Below, one piece after another: positions 22,557 to 34,608 of a DNA stretch of 64,000 nucleotides (position 1 is the stretch's first letter; every line of letters starts with the position of its first letter). Location: the NCBI RefSeq assembly GCF_021462225.1, contig NC_061812.1:44435363-44499362 (forward strand), in the 5' to 3' direction. The position numbers were made by a program, and so were the translations under genes. Source of the stretch: Girardinichthys multiradiatus (lineage: Eukaryota > Chordata > Actinopteri > Cyprinodontiformes > Goodeidae). The notes beneath the pieces were generated by a model. It searched no databases. It saw only the letters and a list, made by a program, of their open reading frames with translations, and was not told the DNA's origin.

Positions 22557-23557
22557 CAGGGGTTGGACAATGAAACTGAAACACTTGGTTTTAGACCACA
22601 ATAATTTATTAGTATGGTGTAGGGCCTCCTTTTGCAGCCAATAGAGCGTCGATTCGTCTTGGGAATGACATTTACAAGTCCTGCACAGTGGTCAGAGGGA
22701 TTTTAAACCATTCTTCTTGCAGGATAGTGGCCAGGTCACTACGTGATACTGGTGGAGGAAAACGTTTCCTGACTCGCTCCTCCAAAACACCCCAAAGTGG
22801 CTCAATAATATTTAGATCTGGTGACTGTGCAGGCCATGGGAGATGTTCAACTTCACTTTCATGTTCATCAAACCAATCTTTCACCAGTCTTGCTGTGTGT
22901 ATCGGTGCACTGTCATCCTGATACACGGCACCGCCTTCAGGATACAATGTTTGAACCATTGGATGCACATGGTCTTCAAGAATGGTTTGGTGGTCCTTGG
23001 CAGTGCCCATCTAGCACACGTATTGGGCCAAGGAAATGCCATGATATGGCAGCCCAAACCATCACTGATCCACCCCCATGCTTCACTCTGGGCATGCAAC
23101 AGTCTGGGTGGTACGCTTCTTTGGGGCTTTTCCACACCGTAACTCTCCCGGATGTGGGGAAAACAGTAAAGGTGGACTCATCAGAGAACAATACATGTTT
23201 CACATTGTCCACAGCCCAAGATTTGCACTCCTTGCACCATTTAAACCGATGTTTGGCATTGGCATGAGTGACCAAAGGTTTGGCTATAGCAGCCCGGCCG
23301 TGTATATTGACCCTGTGGAGCTCCCAACGGACAGTTCTGGTGGAAACAGGAGAGTTGAGGTGCACATTTAATTCTGCTGTGATTTGGGCAGGTGTGGTTT
23401 TATGTTTTTTGGATACAATCCGGGTTAGCACCCGAACATCCCTTTCAGAAAGCTTCCTCTTGCATCCACAGTTAATCCTGTTGGATGTGGTTCGTCCTTC
23501 TTGGTGGTATACTGACATTACCCTGGATACCGTGGCTCTTGATACATCACAAAGACA
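22557..23557 (-). mobile_element. Tc1/mariner family C copy 2, right end missing
   Basis: The left end, CAGGGGTTGGACAATGAAAC, follows TA at 22555-22556. Homology to the complete copy at 11728 runs to ACATCACAAAGAC (23557) and stops there. The N-terminal quarter of the gene and the right terminal repeat are gone, so the element cannot move. Confidence 0.88.
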
Positions 23558-23563
23558 TTCCAA
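22672..23563 (-). pseudogene. family C transposase, 5'-truncated and frameshifted
   Basis: The minus-strand frame from 23563 begins within the first HTH (CDVSRATVSRVMSVYHQEGR) and continues through HVLFSDESTFTVF (first catalytic D) and HGGGSVMVWAAIS. Near 23000 the frame shifts. A second frame (23010-22672) then holds YQDDSAPIHTA and SPDLNIIEPLWGV, giving the second D and the E. It ends early at a stop after TTVQDL, whereas the other copies run on to GGPTPY. Spacing from the second D to E is 36 residues. The shift near 23000 lies in a short insertion around CAGTGCCCATCTAGCACACG. Confidence 0.85.
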
Positions 23564-23892
23564 AACATTTGTTTGTGATAGGAAATGAAACAGGCATCTT
23601 CCAAAAGTTAATGAGGCAATCCAACAGGGGTATCACAAAAAAAAAATCTGTTTTTAATTTACATTTGAACAAATTTGGTGCATCAAAAATGATGTATGCC
23701 CATCTTCAAAGTCAATGAAAATGCATTTATTGGCATTGCAATAATAAAAACCTTATAGTTGCTGACCAGCTTTTGCAAGTCTAACTGGTATTTTGATGAT
23801 TAATCTTTGATGATGACATGTCGGAGATAGTTGGAAGACCTCCTTGCTATCACGCTAGTCTTCCCTGTCATTTCTACAGGGCTGTCTGCAGG

Positions 23893-23942
23893 TTAGTGTG
23901 TGTGTGTGTTAGTGTTTGTGTATGTGTGTGTGTTTGTGTGTA
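23893..23942. repeat. (GT)n microsatellite
   Basis: Imperfect GT-rich tract with TGTGTGTGT runs separated by TTAG and TTTG. Confidence 0.9.
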
Positions 23943-26685
23943 TCTCTACCTCCTCTGAATGCAGGGTGTGAACCGTAGGTGTGTCCTGACAACAGTAGCT
24001 TGTTCAGCCCAATCAGGAGGATTTTGCTCCGGTGGGTCCAGCTGCGACATGCTATTATTTTTCGGCCTCTAAAATCACATCAGACAGAGCTGTTTTGTCC
24101 CTAAATTCCTCACAAGACAAGGCTTTAATGTTAATAAAACCATTCGCCAAATTAGTTTTTCACAAATACTTTCGGTTTAAATACCCAAGATCGTGTTTAA
24201 AAGGTCCTTCAGACAGGGTTGACTCTGAACAAAATGAAATAGAAAACCCCTTTCTTTTTGCAGTCACCCCCCATGTCCAGAATCATTACAAACTAGAGAG
24301 CCCCCTCTTTCCAACAAGGCATAACATGTCTTTGTAGCACCTTCTCCTGTCATGTAATGTGCACGCATAAAAGCTGCATAAATTTGCAGGCCCCTAGGAG
24401 CTTGCTTGCGCTCTGCTCTGTTAGCTTTCCGTAGTGTGTTATTTCTGGATAGTCGGTCACTTATAATACCACAGAAGAAGATAATTATTGGTTTGGAAGT
24501 TTTGGACGACATTTAATGGGCCACTGAAATGAGAATGGAATATTTTTCAGACAGCTGCATTGATTTACATTTAATTCTGCTATTTTAACAGTATTTACTT
24601 ATTTTATGTTTGCAATTACTGTTGTGTAGGACACATGCACATTAGGCTAAACTGCACCAAATCTCAGCTCCGCTGGGCACATTGCCCACAAAAACTTTTG
24701 TGAAACAAATTTGCTTCAACTGATTCAGTCCAAATTTGCTGCGGTTATAGTCAAGATGTTGATGAAGACAATGAGGCTTCTCCTAGGTTTTCAAAAAGAT
24801 TTTTGTGGTGTTTTGCAAAGTTCATTTAGTAAAAAACTTTGGCGAGGCTCAAAAAATTTTCTTTTTCTTTTTTTAATCACAAATAAAACAGACATAGTAA
24901 CAGTTTCAATAATGGTTCCACTGGGAAACAAATCTTATTTGTCCTTTATACGGGTACCACAAGTTTGCATGTAGCCCTTTTAACTGTGGAGCTATTGCTG
25001 ATTTATTTCAGTTATGTAATTTCAGGTGGAAATTGCTTCTAAAATCCCTTTGGCTTAACAGGTTAAAGATAAGTGGATTCCCTGAGGCAGAACCCAGAGT
25101 GTTTTGCTCATGAGTGGTAATTAGGCCTACCTCATCTTTGCTTCTAGGTTTCCTAGATGTTACTATGCTTACCTTCTTGTTATCTCTCCTTCAGGAAATC
25201 CGATTCCCAGTTCACATTCCTTTCCTGGATTCCATTGCTCTGCCTCCTCGCTCTCTAAGTTTATTGAAGAACTCAAACCGTGAATCTTTTCCCATGGTTG
25301 CTTCTGTGGTTGAGGCTGTCAGGACCTCCCTACAACAATTGGCCGTAACTCACCTACCTGTCCACCCTCCAACCCTTCATCCTGGAAATAGGGAAATCAT
25401 TACCAACAAGCACCACTCACCACCTGCCGATTTCAGCCTCTTTAGGTATGCTCACTTTCCTCCCCACTTTCCTCCCACGGAACTCCATCTGTCCACAGTA
25501 AGCTGTCTCGTTGAGAATTTCCAACATATCTCAACCATATTGTACTTTTTATTAAACAATTAAATAACAACTTACCTCTCCAGTGTGAAAAGGTAAGTTA
25601 CCTCAACTTACCTCTTACCAGTGTGGTCCTGGATATCTCCTGAAATCCAAAAGAAATATTCATTCATTTGTTTCAATAAACCTTTAAATTTTCTCCTTGG
25701 TATCTAATTTTTGCAGGGGTGAGGTCTCAGACCTAACCAACATGGCACTCCCCAGATTCTCTATCAGTGTCATATTTGTTTACTCTGGTAGAAGCAACAA
25801 GTACGAACTCAATGGATTACGGAGCAAGATTTATTCAATAGGTAAAGCAAGTTGGATTTCAGTGCGGGTCCCACACAGGCCTCCAAGGGTGCACTGGGGA
25901 GGAGAGAATTAAGTTAATAACTGGCTAGTAGAGGATATCACTGTATGATAATGAATGGAGTGTGGTTGAAGTTCTTATTGTAGAAGGCGAGCCTACAGTA
26001 CGGACGGAGGTGGGGAGGTTTTCATCTGAGGTGGAGTATGCTGCCATTGGAGGATGAAAGCTTGGTGGCTTGATTCTTGCAACCTGAGAAGCAGCAAGCC
26101 AAGTGATCACTTATGGAGTCCTAAGAAAGTGCGAGGAAATTGGATAAGGCAACTCAAACAAGAACGAGAGGCGATGTCTGTGGAGAAGGTTAAGACAGTT
26201 ATCCAAAATGTAGTCTTGAGACAAAGTGTTACCAAAGGTTGGTTGGATTACCAAACTGGGTGAGCAAAAACAATCTGACATCAGCCTCAAGGACGCAGCT
26301 TCTCTTTATGTTCCTCCTGATTAGTGCTGACGATCCGCAGCTGTGGAACAGCACCTGCCAGTCACACCCTGCAGAGAGAGAGAGACATCGGCAGCAGACC
26401 AGCCGCAAACAGCTCAGATGATGTGGCAATCAGATTCAAGTTGGAACTTAAGCAGGGTCGCTCTGTGAATCTCAATCCTTGTCAGAAGAAACATGTCAAT
26501 AAATTTTAAAGATTTCTTTAAACCCACCTCATACCATGGATATATATAATTTTAGGCTTAGCTGTAGGAAAGAAATGTAATTAAACAGATGAGTTCTGAG
26601 CCAGTAGTATAATCGGTGGAATGAAAAACAGAATACAAGTAGTAAGATGTACCAAGAAATAATTAAGTTAAAATTAATAATTTAG
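23943..26685. other. no host gene; possible LINE 3' region 25080-25720
   Basis: A 149-residue plus frame at 25114-25563 has no recognisable motif and a composition like untranslated sequence. The stretch around 25540-25720 has TATTAAACAATT and CAATAAACC plus a repeated CAACTTACCTCT word, which suits the 3' tail of a non-LTR retroelement. This is inference only. The rest, 23943-25080 and 25720-26685, shows nothing I can support. Confidence 0.4.
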
Positions 26686-26766
26686 TTCCATTCATCCAAT
26701 CATTTTCTATACCTCCCTTATCCACAGGGTCAAAGAGGGCGTGGTGTCTGTGTTCTGCATTCAGTG

Positions 26767-27605
26767 CACAGCAAATCTGAAATCGCAAATTTAACACCTT
26801 CAGAGTTAAAATGAACACTTTCCCAGGGTTTATATGGGAACCACTGTCGTGTTTAAATTAACACTTTTTATTTAGTTAAAATTATTAACACTAGGCAGTG
26901 TTGTCTAATAAACTCTTACAGTGTTAAATATTAACACTACAGGATGACTTAAAATTATTAACACTGTGACAGTGTTGTCCAATAAAGTCTTACAGTGTTA
27001 AATATTAACCATAACCCTAACCCCTAACCCTAACACCCGCTACACGACCGAGGACGTTTAGAAAAAACATTTAAAATTAATTGGCTACTTAACCTAAATT
27101 GTTCAAAACTATATTTTAGAGGGGAATTTAGTTTAACGTTAACCCACGATGTCTTAACATGACATGAAATAAACGCTAATGTTCGGGCAGGTCTGCTTAA
27201 AGTTAGCAAAAAACGGCGACGAAAACTTGTTATAAATGCCAATAAATTTTAATCTGTCCCCAAATTTAGAAACAACGAGTCAGCGTAAACACATTTTAAT
27301 AAAAGTTGCAATGACATGATGACTAATTTGTGAAATTTTACTCACCAGTCTCTCCTTCTCATGCGCCATGTGAGTGTGAGAAAATGGCTGCTGACAAATT
27401 CCTTCACGGGGGTTACCTGTCCAAGTACCCGGATGTTCAAAGTGTCACTCATTAGTGTTAAATACCGTCAACTCCGTGATTTGACACCAACACTCTTATG
27501 TTTCATTAGTGGAGAGTTGATACTACCAAAATCAACACCAATACATCAACACTTCACTCTGAAAAAGCCTAACACCAGCATTTTAACACTGATGAATTTG
27601 CTGTG
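26767..27605. mobile_element. MITE with CACAGCAAAT inverted ends
   Basis: An ~839-bp insert within the SINE. The left end CACAGCAAAT (26767-26776) is the exact complement of the right end ATTTGCTGTG (27596-27605), with further pairing inward through TTAACACC-type words. Inside, an AAAATTATTAACAC block is tandemly repeated with a 73-bp period (26878 and 26951), and a short telomere-like run is at 27011-27038. No transposase is seen. The superfamily is not assigned, and no clean target duplication was found. Confidence 0.6.
27011..27038. repeat. telomere-like CCCTAA repeats
   Basis: ATAACCCTAACCCCTAACCC followed by TAACACCC: about four degenerate CCCTAA units, the vertebrate telomere motif, inside the MITE. 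Short enough to have arisen within the element. Confidence 0.7.
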
Positions 27606-27700
27606 TGGGCATGAGGCACAACACCTTGAATAAGCTCCTAGTCTATTACAGGACAACAATGAGACAAACAATCAAATAAGCATGCACACATAAATAAAAT

Positions 27701-28268
27701 CAATAAAGGTGGGATGGTGAGTTCTTTCATTGACAAGGGAACTTGGATACCAAAATTCATACACAACAATTAAAGCCGGTTTATACTGATTTAATGACCA
27801 ATTCTAAAGGCATGCACCCAGCATTTGGGTTAAAGGAATACCTTAGCAGTTTTGAGTGTGCAGGTATTCAATTTTTGGCTAAATGCAGAGGATGGTGCTT
27901 GCCACTCTGTTCCTCTCACCTAGAGTAAGGAAGCACAGACATGCAAAACAGCAAGGGCTGTGAGGCTACTCTTTGAACCAGAGAGGGGGTCATTTAATTT
28001 CTACCTGTCTGAAATAAATGGAACTAATTGGACTTGAGGCTCTGCTGTCTTTGGTGTTAGTTGATCATATCAACTCACCTTCTGAGTTTCTTCTTGCAAA
28101 AGTATTCCTTCTTTTTCATTTTGCTGTGTTCACATAAGCATAAAGCCTCATTTTCTTATATATTTGCAAGAGAAACTTTACATACAAACGAACAAAAAAG
28201 CTGAGCACGGTCAAGTAACCAGAAAGAATGCTTACAATATGGATACATAGAGACCTATGCTGGGCATG
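27701..28268. other. no recognised feature
   Basis: Nothing identifiable. Confidence 0.5.
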
Positions 28269-28270
28269 TA

Positions 28271-29888
28271 CAGGTCCTTCTCAAAATATTAGCATATTGT
28301 GATAAAGTTCATTATTTTCCATAATGTCATGATGAAAATTTAACATTCATATATTTTAGATTCATTGAACACTAACTGAAATATTTCAGGTCTTTTATTG
28401 TCATAATACGGAGGATTTTGGCATACAGCTCATGAAAACCCAAAATTCCTATCTCACAAAATTAGCATATTTCATCCGACCAATAAAAGAAAAGTGTTTT
28501 TAATACAAAAACCGTCAACCTTCAAATAATCATGTACAGTTATGCACTCAATACTTGGTCGGGAATCCTTTGGCAGAAATGACTGCTTCAATGCGGCGTG
28601 GCATGGAGGCAATCAGCCTGTGGCACTGCTGAGGTCTTATGGAGGCCCAGGATGCTTCGATAGCGGCCTTTAGCTCATCCAGAGTGTTGGGTCTTGAGTC
28701 TCTCAACGTTCTCTTCAAAATATCCCACAGATTCTCTATGGGGTTCAGGTCAGGAGAGTTGGCAGGCCAATTGAGCACAGTGATACCATGGTCAGTAAAC
28801 CATTTACCAGTGGTTTTAGCACTGTGAGCAGGTGCCAGGCCGTGCTGAAAAATGAAATCTTCATCTCCATAAAGCTTTTCAGCAGATGGAAGCATGAAGT
28901 GCTCCAAAATCTCCTGATAGCTAGCTGCATTGACCCTGCCCTTGATAAAACACAGTGGACCAACACCAGCAGCTGACACGGCACCCCAGACCATCACTGA
29001 CTGTGGGTACTTGACACTGGACTTCTGGCATTTTGGCATTTTGGCATTTCCTTCTCCCCAGTTTTCCTCCAGACTCTGGCACCTTGATTTCCGAATGACA
29101 TGCAGAATTTGCTTTCATCCGAAAAAAGTACTTTGGACCACTGAGCAACAGTCCAGTGCTGCTTCTCTGTACCCCAGGTCAGGCGCTTCTGCTGCTGTTT
29201 CTGGTTCAAAAGTGGCTTGACCTGGGGAATGCGGCACCTGTAGCCCATTTCCTGCACACCCCTGTGCACGGTGGCTCTGGATGTTTCTACTCCAGACTCA
29301 GTCCACTGCTTCCTCAGGTCCCCCAAGGTCTGGAATCGGCCCTTCTCCACAATCTTCCTCAGGGTCCGGTCACCTCTTCTCATTGTGCAGCGTTTTCTGC
29401 CACACTTTTTCCATCCCACAGACTTCCCACTGAGGTGCCTTGATACAGCACTCTGGGAACAGCCTATTAGTTCAGAAATTTCTTTCTGTGTCTTACCCTC
29501 TTGCTTGAGGGTGTCAATAGTGGCCTTCTGGACAGCAGTCAGGTCGGCAGTCTTACCCATGATTGGGGTTTTGAGTGATGAACCAGGCTGGGAGTTTTAA
29601 AGGCCTCAGGAATCTTTTGCAGGTGTTTAGAGTTAACTCGTTGATTCAGATGATTAGGTTCATAGCTCGTTTAGAGACCCTTTTAATGATATGCTAATTT
29701 TGTGAGAAAGGAATTTTGGGTTTTCATGAGCTGTATGCCAAAATCATCTGTATTAAGACAATTAAAGACCTGAAATATTTCAGTTAGTGTGCAATGAATC
29801 TAAAATATATGAATGTTAAATTTTCATCATGACATTATGGAAAATAATGAACTTTATCACAATATGCTAATATTTTGAGAAGGACCTG
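28271..29888 (-). mobile_element. Tc1 family A copy A2, complete ends
   Basis: A 1,618-bp element with TA at 28269-28270 and 29889-29890. Both ends are CAGGTCCTTCTCAAAATATT and its complement, with ~200-bp inverted repeats carrying inner and outer AGCATAT motifs as in A1 and A3. Confidence 0.92.
28548..29560 (-). pseudogene. Tc1 family A transposase with one 11-bp slip
   Basis: The N-terminal frame (29560-28994) reads from MGKTADLTAVQK through both HTH units and FSDESKF (first catalytic D) to EKEMPKCQ, then runs out of frame. The C-terminal frame (29039-28548) starts at the same MPKCQ word and holds FQHGLAPAHS and SPDLNPIENLW, ending FPTKY. The break is an extra GGCATTTT unit near 29030-29048: three copies where A3 has two, an 11-bp insertion that looks like replication slippage. 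The second catalytic aspartate also reads G here (QHGLAP against QHDLAP). The copy is inactive for two reasons. Confidence 0.9.
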
Positions 29889-29943
29889 TAAATGATTTGA
29901 TTCAGTAGGAGCTGCCTTGTTCAGAGTGGAGTCCACAGGAAAT

Positions 29944-31190
29944 CCATCCATCCATCCATCCATTTTAATATCCGCTTCTTCCTTAAAGGGTCACGGGGGA
30001 GCTGGTACCTGTTATGTCTAATGGCAGAACTGACAAAACTGTTTGTTTTAGGGTTTTTTTTTCTTTAGGTTACCTTATTTGATCCATTTGATTTACCTGG
30101 TTCAGACAGCAGGGGGCTGTAGATGTGGCTTAGTGGCACTGATTAGGTTTTAGAGCAGGTGTGCATCCTTTGTTAGAATCAATGCATGGAGAGAAGAGGA
30201 GACATGCACCGGTGAGTAAGAACCTCAGTTCTAGTGAAATAAATGTATTAAACTGTTGAGAAATTTAGAATAGTTCTTAAATTTAAGTTGGATTTGTGGT
30301 CAGAGGTGTTTTGTAGTGCACAGATGTGCTGTGTATATTTAACAGGCCTGCTGAAGTCTAAGTTGATCTGATGCTGCTTTAGGTTTTGTTTGTTTGGTTC
30401 TTACAATGAGCGATTCTTTTCCTAAATATGGGTTAAATGGGTTAAAGCATTATTTTGCTGTGTAAATTGATGGTAAAAGTACTTTATTTGATTTAATAAC
30501 GTAATTCTAGAGAGCTGAGAGTAATTATTTAGAATAAAGTTGTTAATGGGAGATTTGACCGTCTAAGTTTTAGCTTTCATTGATCAAAATGTTGGTTGTT
30601 TTTCTTTAGTAAATAACTTATTTAATTTACAAAAGTATTTTAAATAGTTATGGTAAATGCTTAAATTGATCAGTTTACAAATTGTCATGTACTGTACCAA
30701 TATATTAAAGTAAAAACACTTATGAATTAATATTTTTTCATTGAGATCCAGTTAAAAACTATTTTTCGCTTTGTTTATTTGCAAGGTTTTCAACCTGTGG
30801 ATACTGCTGATGCTACTGATGGTGATGATTCTGCGTCTGCATATATCATCTTTAAATTAAATTAATAAAGATGATAAGAAGAGTTGAACCAATATCTGCT
30901 TCCTTCTCGATCCTCTCAAGTCGGATCAGAATTTGTGTATAACGACTTGACAGTACCTATCTCTAGCAGTCTACAGGCGAGAGGTGGGGTACACCCTGGA
31001 CAGGCTGCCATATCATTTCAGGGCAACACAAAGGACAAACAACCATGCACACACCCAATCGAGAGAGCCACAGTTATGTTTTTGAACTCTGGCAGGAAGC
31101 CAGAGTACCCAGAAAGACCCCGGGCTGGAAGTCAAACCAAGGACCTTTTTTCTGCAAGGCAACAGTACTACCAACTGCGCCAGTGAGCAG
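29944..31190 (-). mobile_element. tRNA-derived SINE split by a solo LTR
   Basis: Same SINE type as at 3158. The antisense tail CCATCCATCCATCC lies at 29945-29965, the tRNA-like head at 31190-31120 (minus strand), including TGGCGCAGTTGGTAGTACTG. The flanks CCACAGGAAAT (29933-29943) and CCACAGAAAAT (31191-31201) are an 11-bp duplication with one change. Without the LTR and its extra GTACC it is about 300 bp. Confidence 0.85.
30010..30952 (+). mobile_element. solo LTR, 943 bp, GTACC target duplication
   Basis: Begins TGTTATGTCTAATGG and ends CGACTTGACA, a TG...CA pair. The exact 5-bp duplication GTACC flanks it at 30005-30009 and 30953-30957, and removing it restores the SINE word GCTGGTACCTATCTC. 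A plus-strand AATAAAG at about 30863, 90 bp from the end, suits a poly(A) signal, so the LTR probably reads on the plus strand. A 5-bp duplication is usual for Ty3/Gypsy and Copia. No internal coding region is left. Confidence 0.85.
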
Positions 31191-31201
31191 CCACAGAAAA
31201 T

Positions 31202-31985
31202 TCAGTCTAGCCCAAAATTATCTGTACGCCTAGAGATAATTCAATCAATCTTTTAATTTTTCTACAATGTTTCATCTGACTGGAAGTAATCTTAACATTT
31301 TAAAGTGACCCAGCCAGAGTTCTGAATCTGCTAAAAAATATGCTAAAGATAAGGGTGAGGGCAAGAAGACCTTCCAACCTCAAAGACTCGGAGGTTATCG
31401 GAAAAGGGGAATTGTGAAAAATACCAGAGGTGGGGTGCAAATAGCTGGTCAGCAATTTTTGACTGGGATGTTGCTGTGATCCCAATAAGGAGTTTTCCAA
31501 TCATTACTGAGAGAGATGAATAGGTTTTTACATATTATGCTTTTTGAAAATGTAAATAGAAGAAATTATTCCTTTTCTTATAAAATGGTACCTTTTTGTC
31601 CATTGTCTTATTATTGTTTTGGGATATTTCTACATGATTATCTATTAGAAAGATTTTTTGTTGAATTAAAATAACCTAAAGGCAAATCTTTAAGGGGACT
31701 GAGTAAATATGGGCTTAACTGTAGGTGGTGGCATCATGAGCAGAGAAATGGTGTTATAGTAACTGACCTCAATGGTCAGTTAAAATAGTGAGTCCTCTGG
31801 ACTCTGAAAGAGTTTAAAAGAGGTTGCATGTTGGGTTTGCATGATGTTGAATGCAGTGAAAAACAAATTGATTAATCATAGATTTTGCATAGCTGATATC
31901 TGGAAACCCTTTACAGCAATTTCTAAGTGTGAGGTATGCAAGTTAAATCTAAAAGGCACTTAAATTGGTTCAAGTCCAACCATTT
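31202..31985. other. no recognised feature
   Basis: Nothing I can support. Confidence 0.5.
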
Positions 31986-31987
31986 TT

Positions 31988-32563
31988 TTAAATGTACTCG
32001 TCATACTCGTCGTCTTTATCCGGGACCGGGTCACGACTCAGCAGAGACGCCCAGACGTCCCTTTCCCCAGACACCTCCTCCAGCTCCTCTGGGGGGAGCC
32101 CCAGGCGTTCCCAGGCCAGCTGAGAGACATAGTCCCTCCAGCGTGTCCTAGGCCATCCTCTGGGCCTCCTCCCAGTGGGACGCGCCTGGAACACCTCCTG
32201 AGGAAGGTGTCCAGGAGGCATCCGGCATAGATGCCTGAGCCACCTCAACTGGCTCCTCTCGATATGGAGGAGCAGCAGCTCTACTCCAAGCCCCTCCCAT
32301 ATGGCCGAGCTCCTCATCCTATCTCTAAAGGAGTGCCCGGCCACCCTGCGGAGGAAGCTCATTTCAGCCACTTGTATCCGGGATCTCGTTCTTTCGGTCA
32401 TGACCCACAGTTCATGGCCATAGGTGAGGGTATGAACGTAGACTGACTGGTAAATCGAGAGCTTCGCTTTTCGGCTTAGCTCTCTCTTCACCACAACGGC
32501 CCGGCACAGTGCCCCCATTACTGCGGCAGCCACACTGATCCGTCTGTCAATCTCCCGCTCCAT
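31988..32563 (-). pseudogene. LINE RT C-terminal region (191 aa frame)
   Basis: Open minus frame with MEREIDRRISVAAAVMGALC, then VVVKRELSRKAKLSIYQSVY, HTLTYGHELWVMTERTRSR, LRRVAGHSFRDRMRSS and GRRPRGWPRTRWRDYVSQLA near the end. This is the thumb and C-terminal tail found downstream of the RT in this LINE type. The first codon joins directly to the preceding piece (a stop separates them). It is the longest undamaged stretch of this LINE. Confidence 0.8.
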
Positions 32564-33838
32564 TCATCCCTCACTCGTGAACAAGACCCCAAGATACTTG
32601 AACACCTCCACTTGAGGCAGGAACTCCCCTCCAACCTGAAGAGGACAAGCCACCCTTTTCCAGTCGAGAACCATGGCCTCGGACTTGTAGGAGTTGAGCT
32701 TTATCACAGCTACTTCACACTCGGCTTTGAACCGCCCCAGCGCATGGTGCAGGTCTTGGCTATAGGGGCCCAGCAGGACGACATCATGTGCAAAAAGAAG
32801 AGACAAAATCTAGTGGTCCTTAAACCACACCCCTTCCAGCCCTTGGCTGCGCCTAAAGTTATGAACAGAACTGGTGACAAAGGGCAGCACTGGAGGATTC
32901 CAACGTGCACCGGGAACAGGTCTGACTTAGTGCCGGCAATGCGAACCAAACTCTGCTCCGCTTGTACAGAGACCAGATGGCCCCTAATAAAGGGCCCCTG
33001 ACTCCATTCTCCTGGAGCTCCCCCTACAGGGCACCATGAGGGACACAGTCGAATGCCTTCTCCAGGTCCAAAAAACACATGTGGAAAGGGTTGGGCAAAC
33101 TCCCATGAACCCTCGAGTACCCTGCAGAGGGTGTAGAGTTGGTCCAGTGCTCCACGGCCGGGACGAAAACCACACTGCTCCTCCTGAAGCCGAGGTTATC
33201 AGACTATCGGCCAGATTCTCCTTTCCAATACCCTAGGGTAGGCCTTACTAGGGAGGCTAAGCAGTGTGATTTCCCCTATAGTTGGAACACACCCTCTGGT
33301 CACCCTTCTTATGAAGGACCACCACCCCAGTCTGCCAGTCCAAAGCCACTTTCCCCGACCGCCATGTAATGTTGAAGAGGTGTGTTAACTATGACAGCTT
33401 CACAACATCCAGAGACTTGAGGTATTCAGGGCGGATGTCATTCACCCCTGAAGCCCTGCCAACGGGGAGCTTTTTAACCACCTTGGTGACTTCAGCCTGG
33501 GTGATGAAAGAGTCCAACCCTGAGTCCCCAGCCTTTGCTTCCACTAGGGAATGCGTGATGGCAGGATTGAGGAGATCCTTGAAGTACTCCTCCCAACGCC
33601 CGACAATGTCCCCAGTCGAGGTCAGCAGCTTCCTACCCCCACTGTAAACAGTGTTGGCGAAGTACTGCTTCCACTTCCTGAGGCAATGGACAATTTGCCA
33701 GAATTGCTTTGAGGTCAACTGGTAGTCCTTCTCTTTGGCCTCACTGAATTCCTCCCAGGCACGGGTTTTTGTCGCTGCCACAGCCCGGCCCATGGCACGC
33801 TTGGCCTCACGGTACCCGTCAGGAGTCCCACAAGCCAA
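32564..33838 (-). pseudogene. LINE reverse transcriptase region, broken
   Basis: The minus frame 33838-33389 covers the linker and start of the RT: WEEFSEAKEKDYQ, FWQIVHCLRKW and ASGVNDIRPEYLKSLDVV. Further frames, 33175-32710, carry the palm (LSPVLFITLGAAKG). Frame 32806-32564 has LLFAHDVVLLGP, in which the catalytic F/Y-A-D-D reads F-A-H-D. The loss of that aspartate alone would abolish polymerisation. Segments near 33240-33390 are deleted or scrambled. Confidence 0.8.
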
Positions 33839-33860
33839 CCACAGCCGATAGGACTACTTC

Positions 33861-34608
33861 TTATCTGGTCAAGTTCTCCCGGAGGTGGGAGTTGAATACA
33901 ACCCGGGCTGAGGGCTCCGCCAGATGTTCCCGGCAGACCCTCACTATGCGCTTGGGCCTGCCAAGTCTTTCCGGGTTTCTTCTCCTCCAGCGTATCCAAC
34001 TCACCACCAGGTGGTGATCAGTGGACAGCTCAGCCCCTCTCTTCACCCAAGTGTGCAAAACATGTGGCCGAAGTTCTGACGACACAACAAAGTCTATCAT
34101 CGACCTCCTGCCATGGGTGTCCTGGTGCCAAGTGCACTGATGAACACCCTTATGCTTGAACATGGTGTTCATAATGGACAATCCGTGACTAGCACAGAAT
34201 TCCAATAATGAAACACCACTGGGTTTCAGATCGAGGAGGCCATTCCTCCCAATCACGCCACTCCAGGTGTCACTGTCATTTCCAAGGTGGGTGTTGAAGT
34301 CCCTCGGCAGAATAATGGAGTCCCCGGGAGGGGCACTACGCAGCACCCCCAACAGGGACACCAAGAATGCCGGGTACTCCGTCCTACATGAGTCGGCTGA
34401 GCTGGGAGGCAACAAGCAAACCTACCCCAGCCCGCCGCCTCTCCCCGTGGTCCACTCCAGAGTAGAAGAGAGTCCAGCCCCTCTCGAGGAGATGGGTTCC
34501 AGAGCCCATGCTGTGCATGGAGCTCAGGTGGTTGGTCTGGCATCTTTCATTAGGGCCTGGCCTGGCCAGGTCCCGCGAGGAGCAACCCATCCACCAGGCG
34601 CTCTCCAA
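33861..34608 (-). pseudogene. LINE APE endonuclease region, frameshifted
   Basis: Minus strand, 34608-34384 first, with GWTLFYSGVDHGERRRAG. A second frame, 34415-33861, follows with DFNTHLGNDSDTW (the metal-binding D-x-N core, with R before D), RRSMIDFVVSSELR and STDHHLVVSWIRW, the last carrying the S-D-H catalytic motif of APE nucleases. The role in an active element is to nick target DNA to prime reverse transcription. Two or more frameshifts separate the pieces. Confidence 0.8.

Larger units (their letters stand above)
26686..27700 (-). mobile_element. SINE fragment split by an MITE
   Basis: 26686-26760 has the SINE tail in antisense (CCATTCATCCAATCATTTTC, then TTATCCACAGGGTCA). After the MITE, 27630-27690 resumes with CCTAGTCTATTACAGGACAAC and ACAAACAATCAAATAAGCATGC, the next part of the same SINE body. 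The tRNA-like head is missing, so the copy is 5'-truncated. Confidence 0.65.

Noticed and set aside
25114..25563. 149-residue open frame as a protein gene
   Set aside because: No motif, signal or splice context. Flanks look like an untranslated retroelement tail.
32612..33001. Plus-strand 129-residue frame
   Set aside because: Opposite-strand shadow of the LINE reverse transcriptase.
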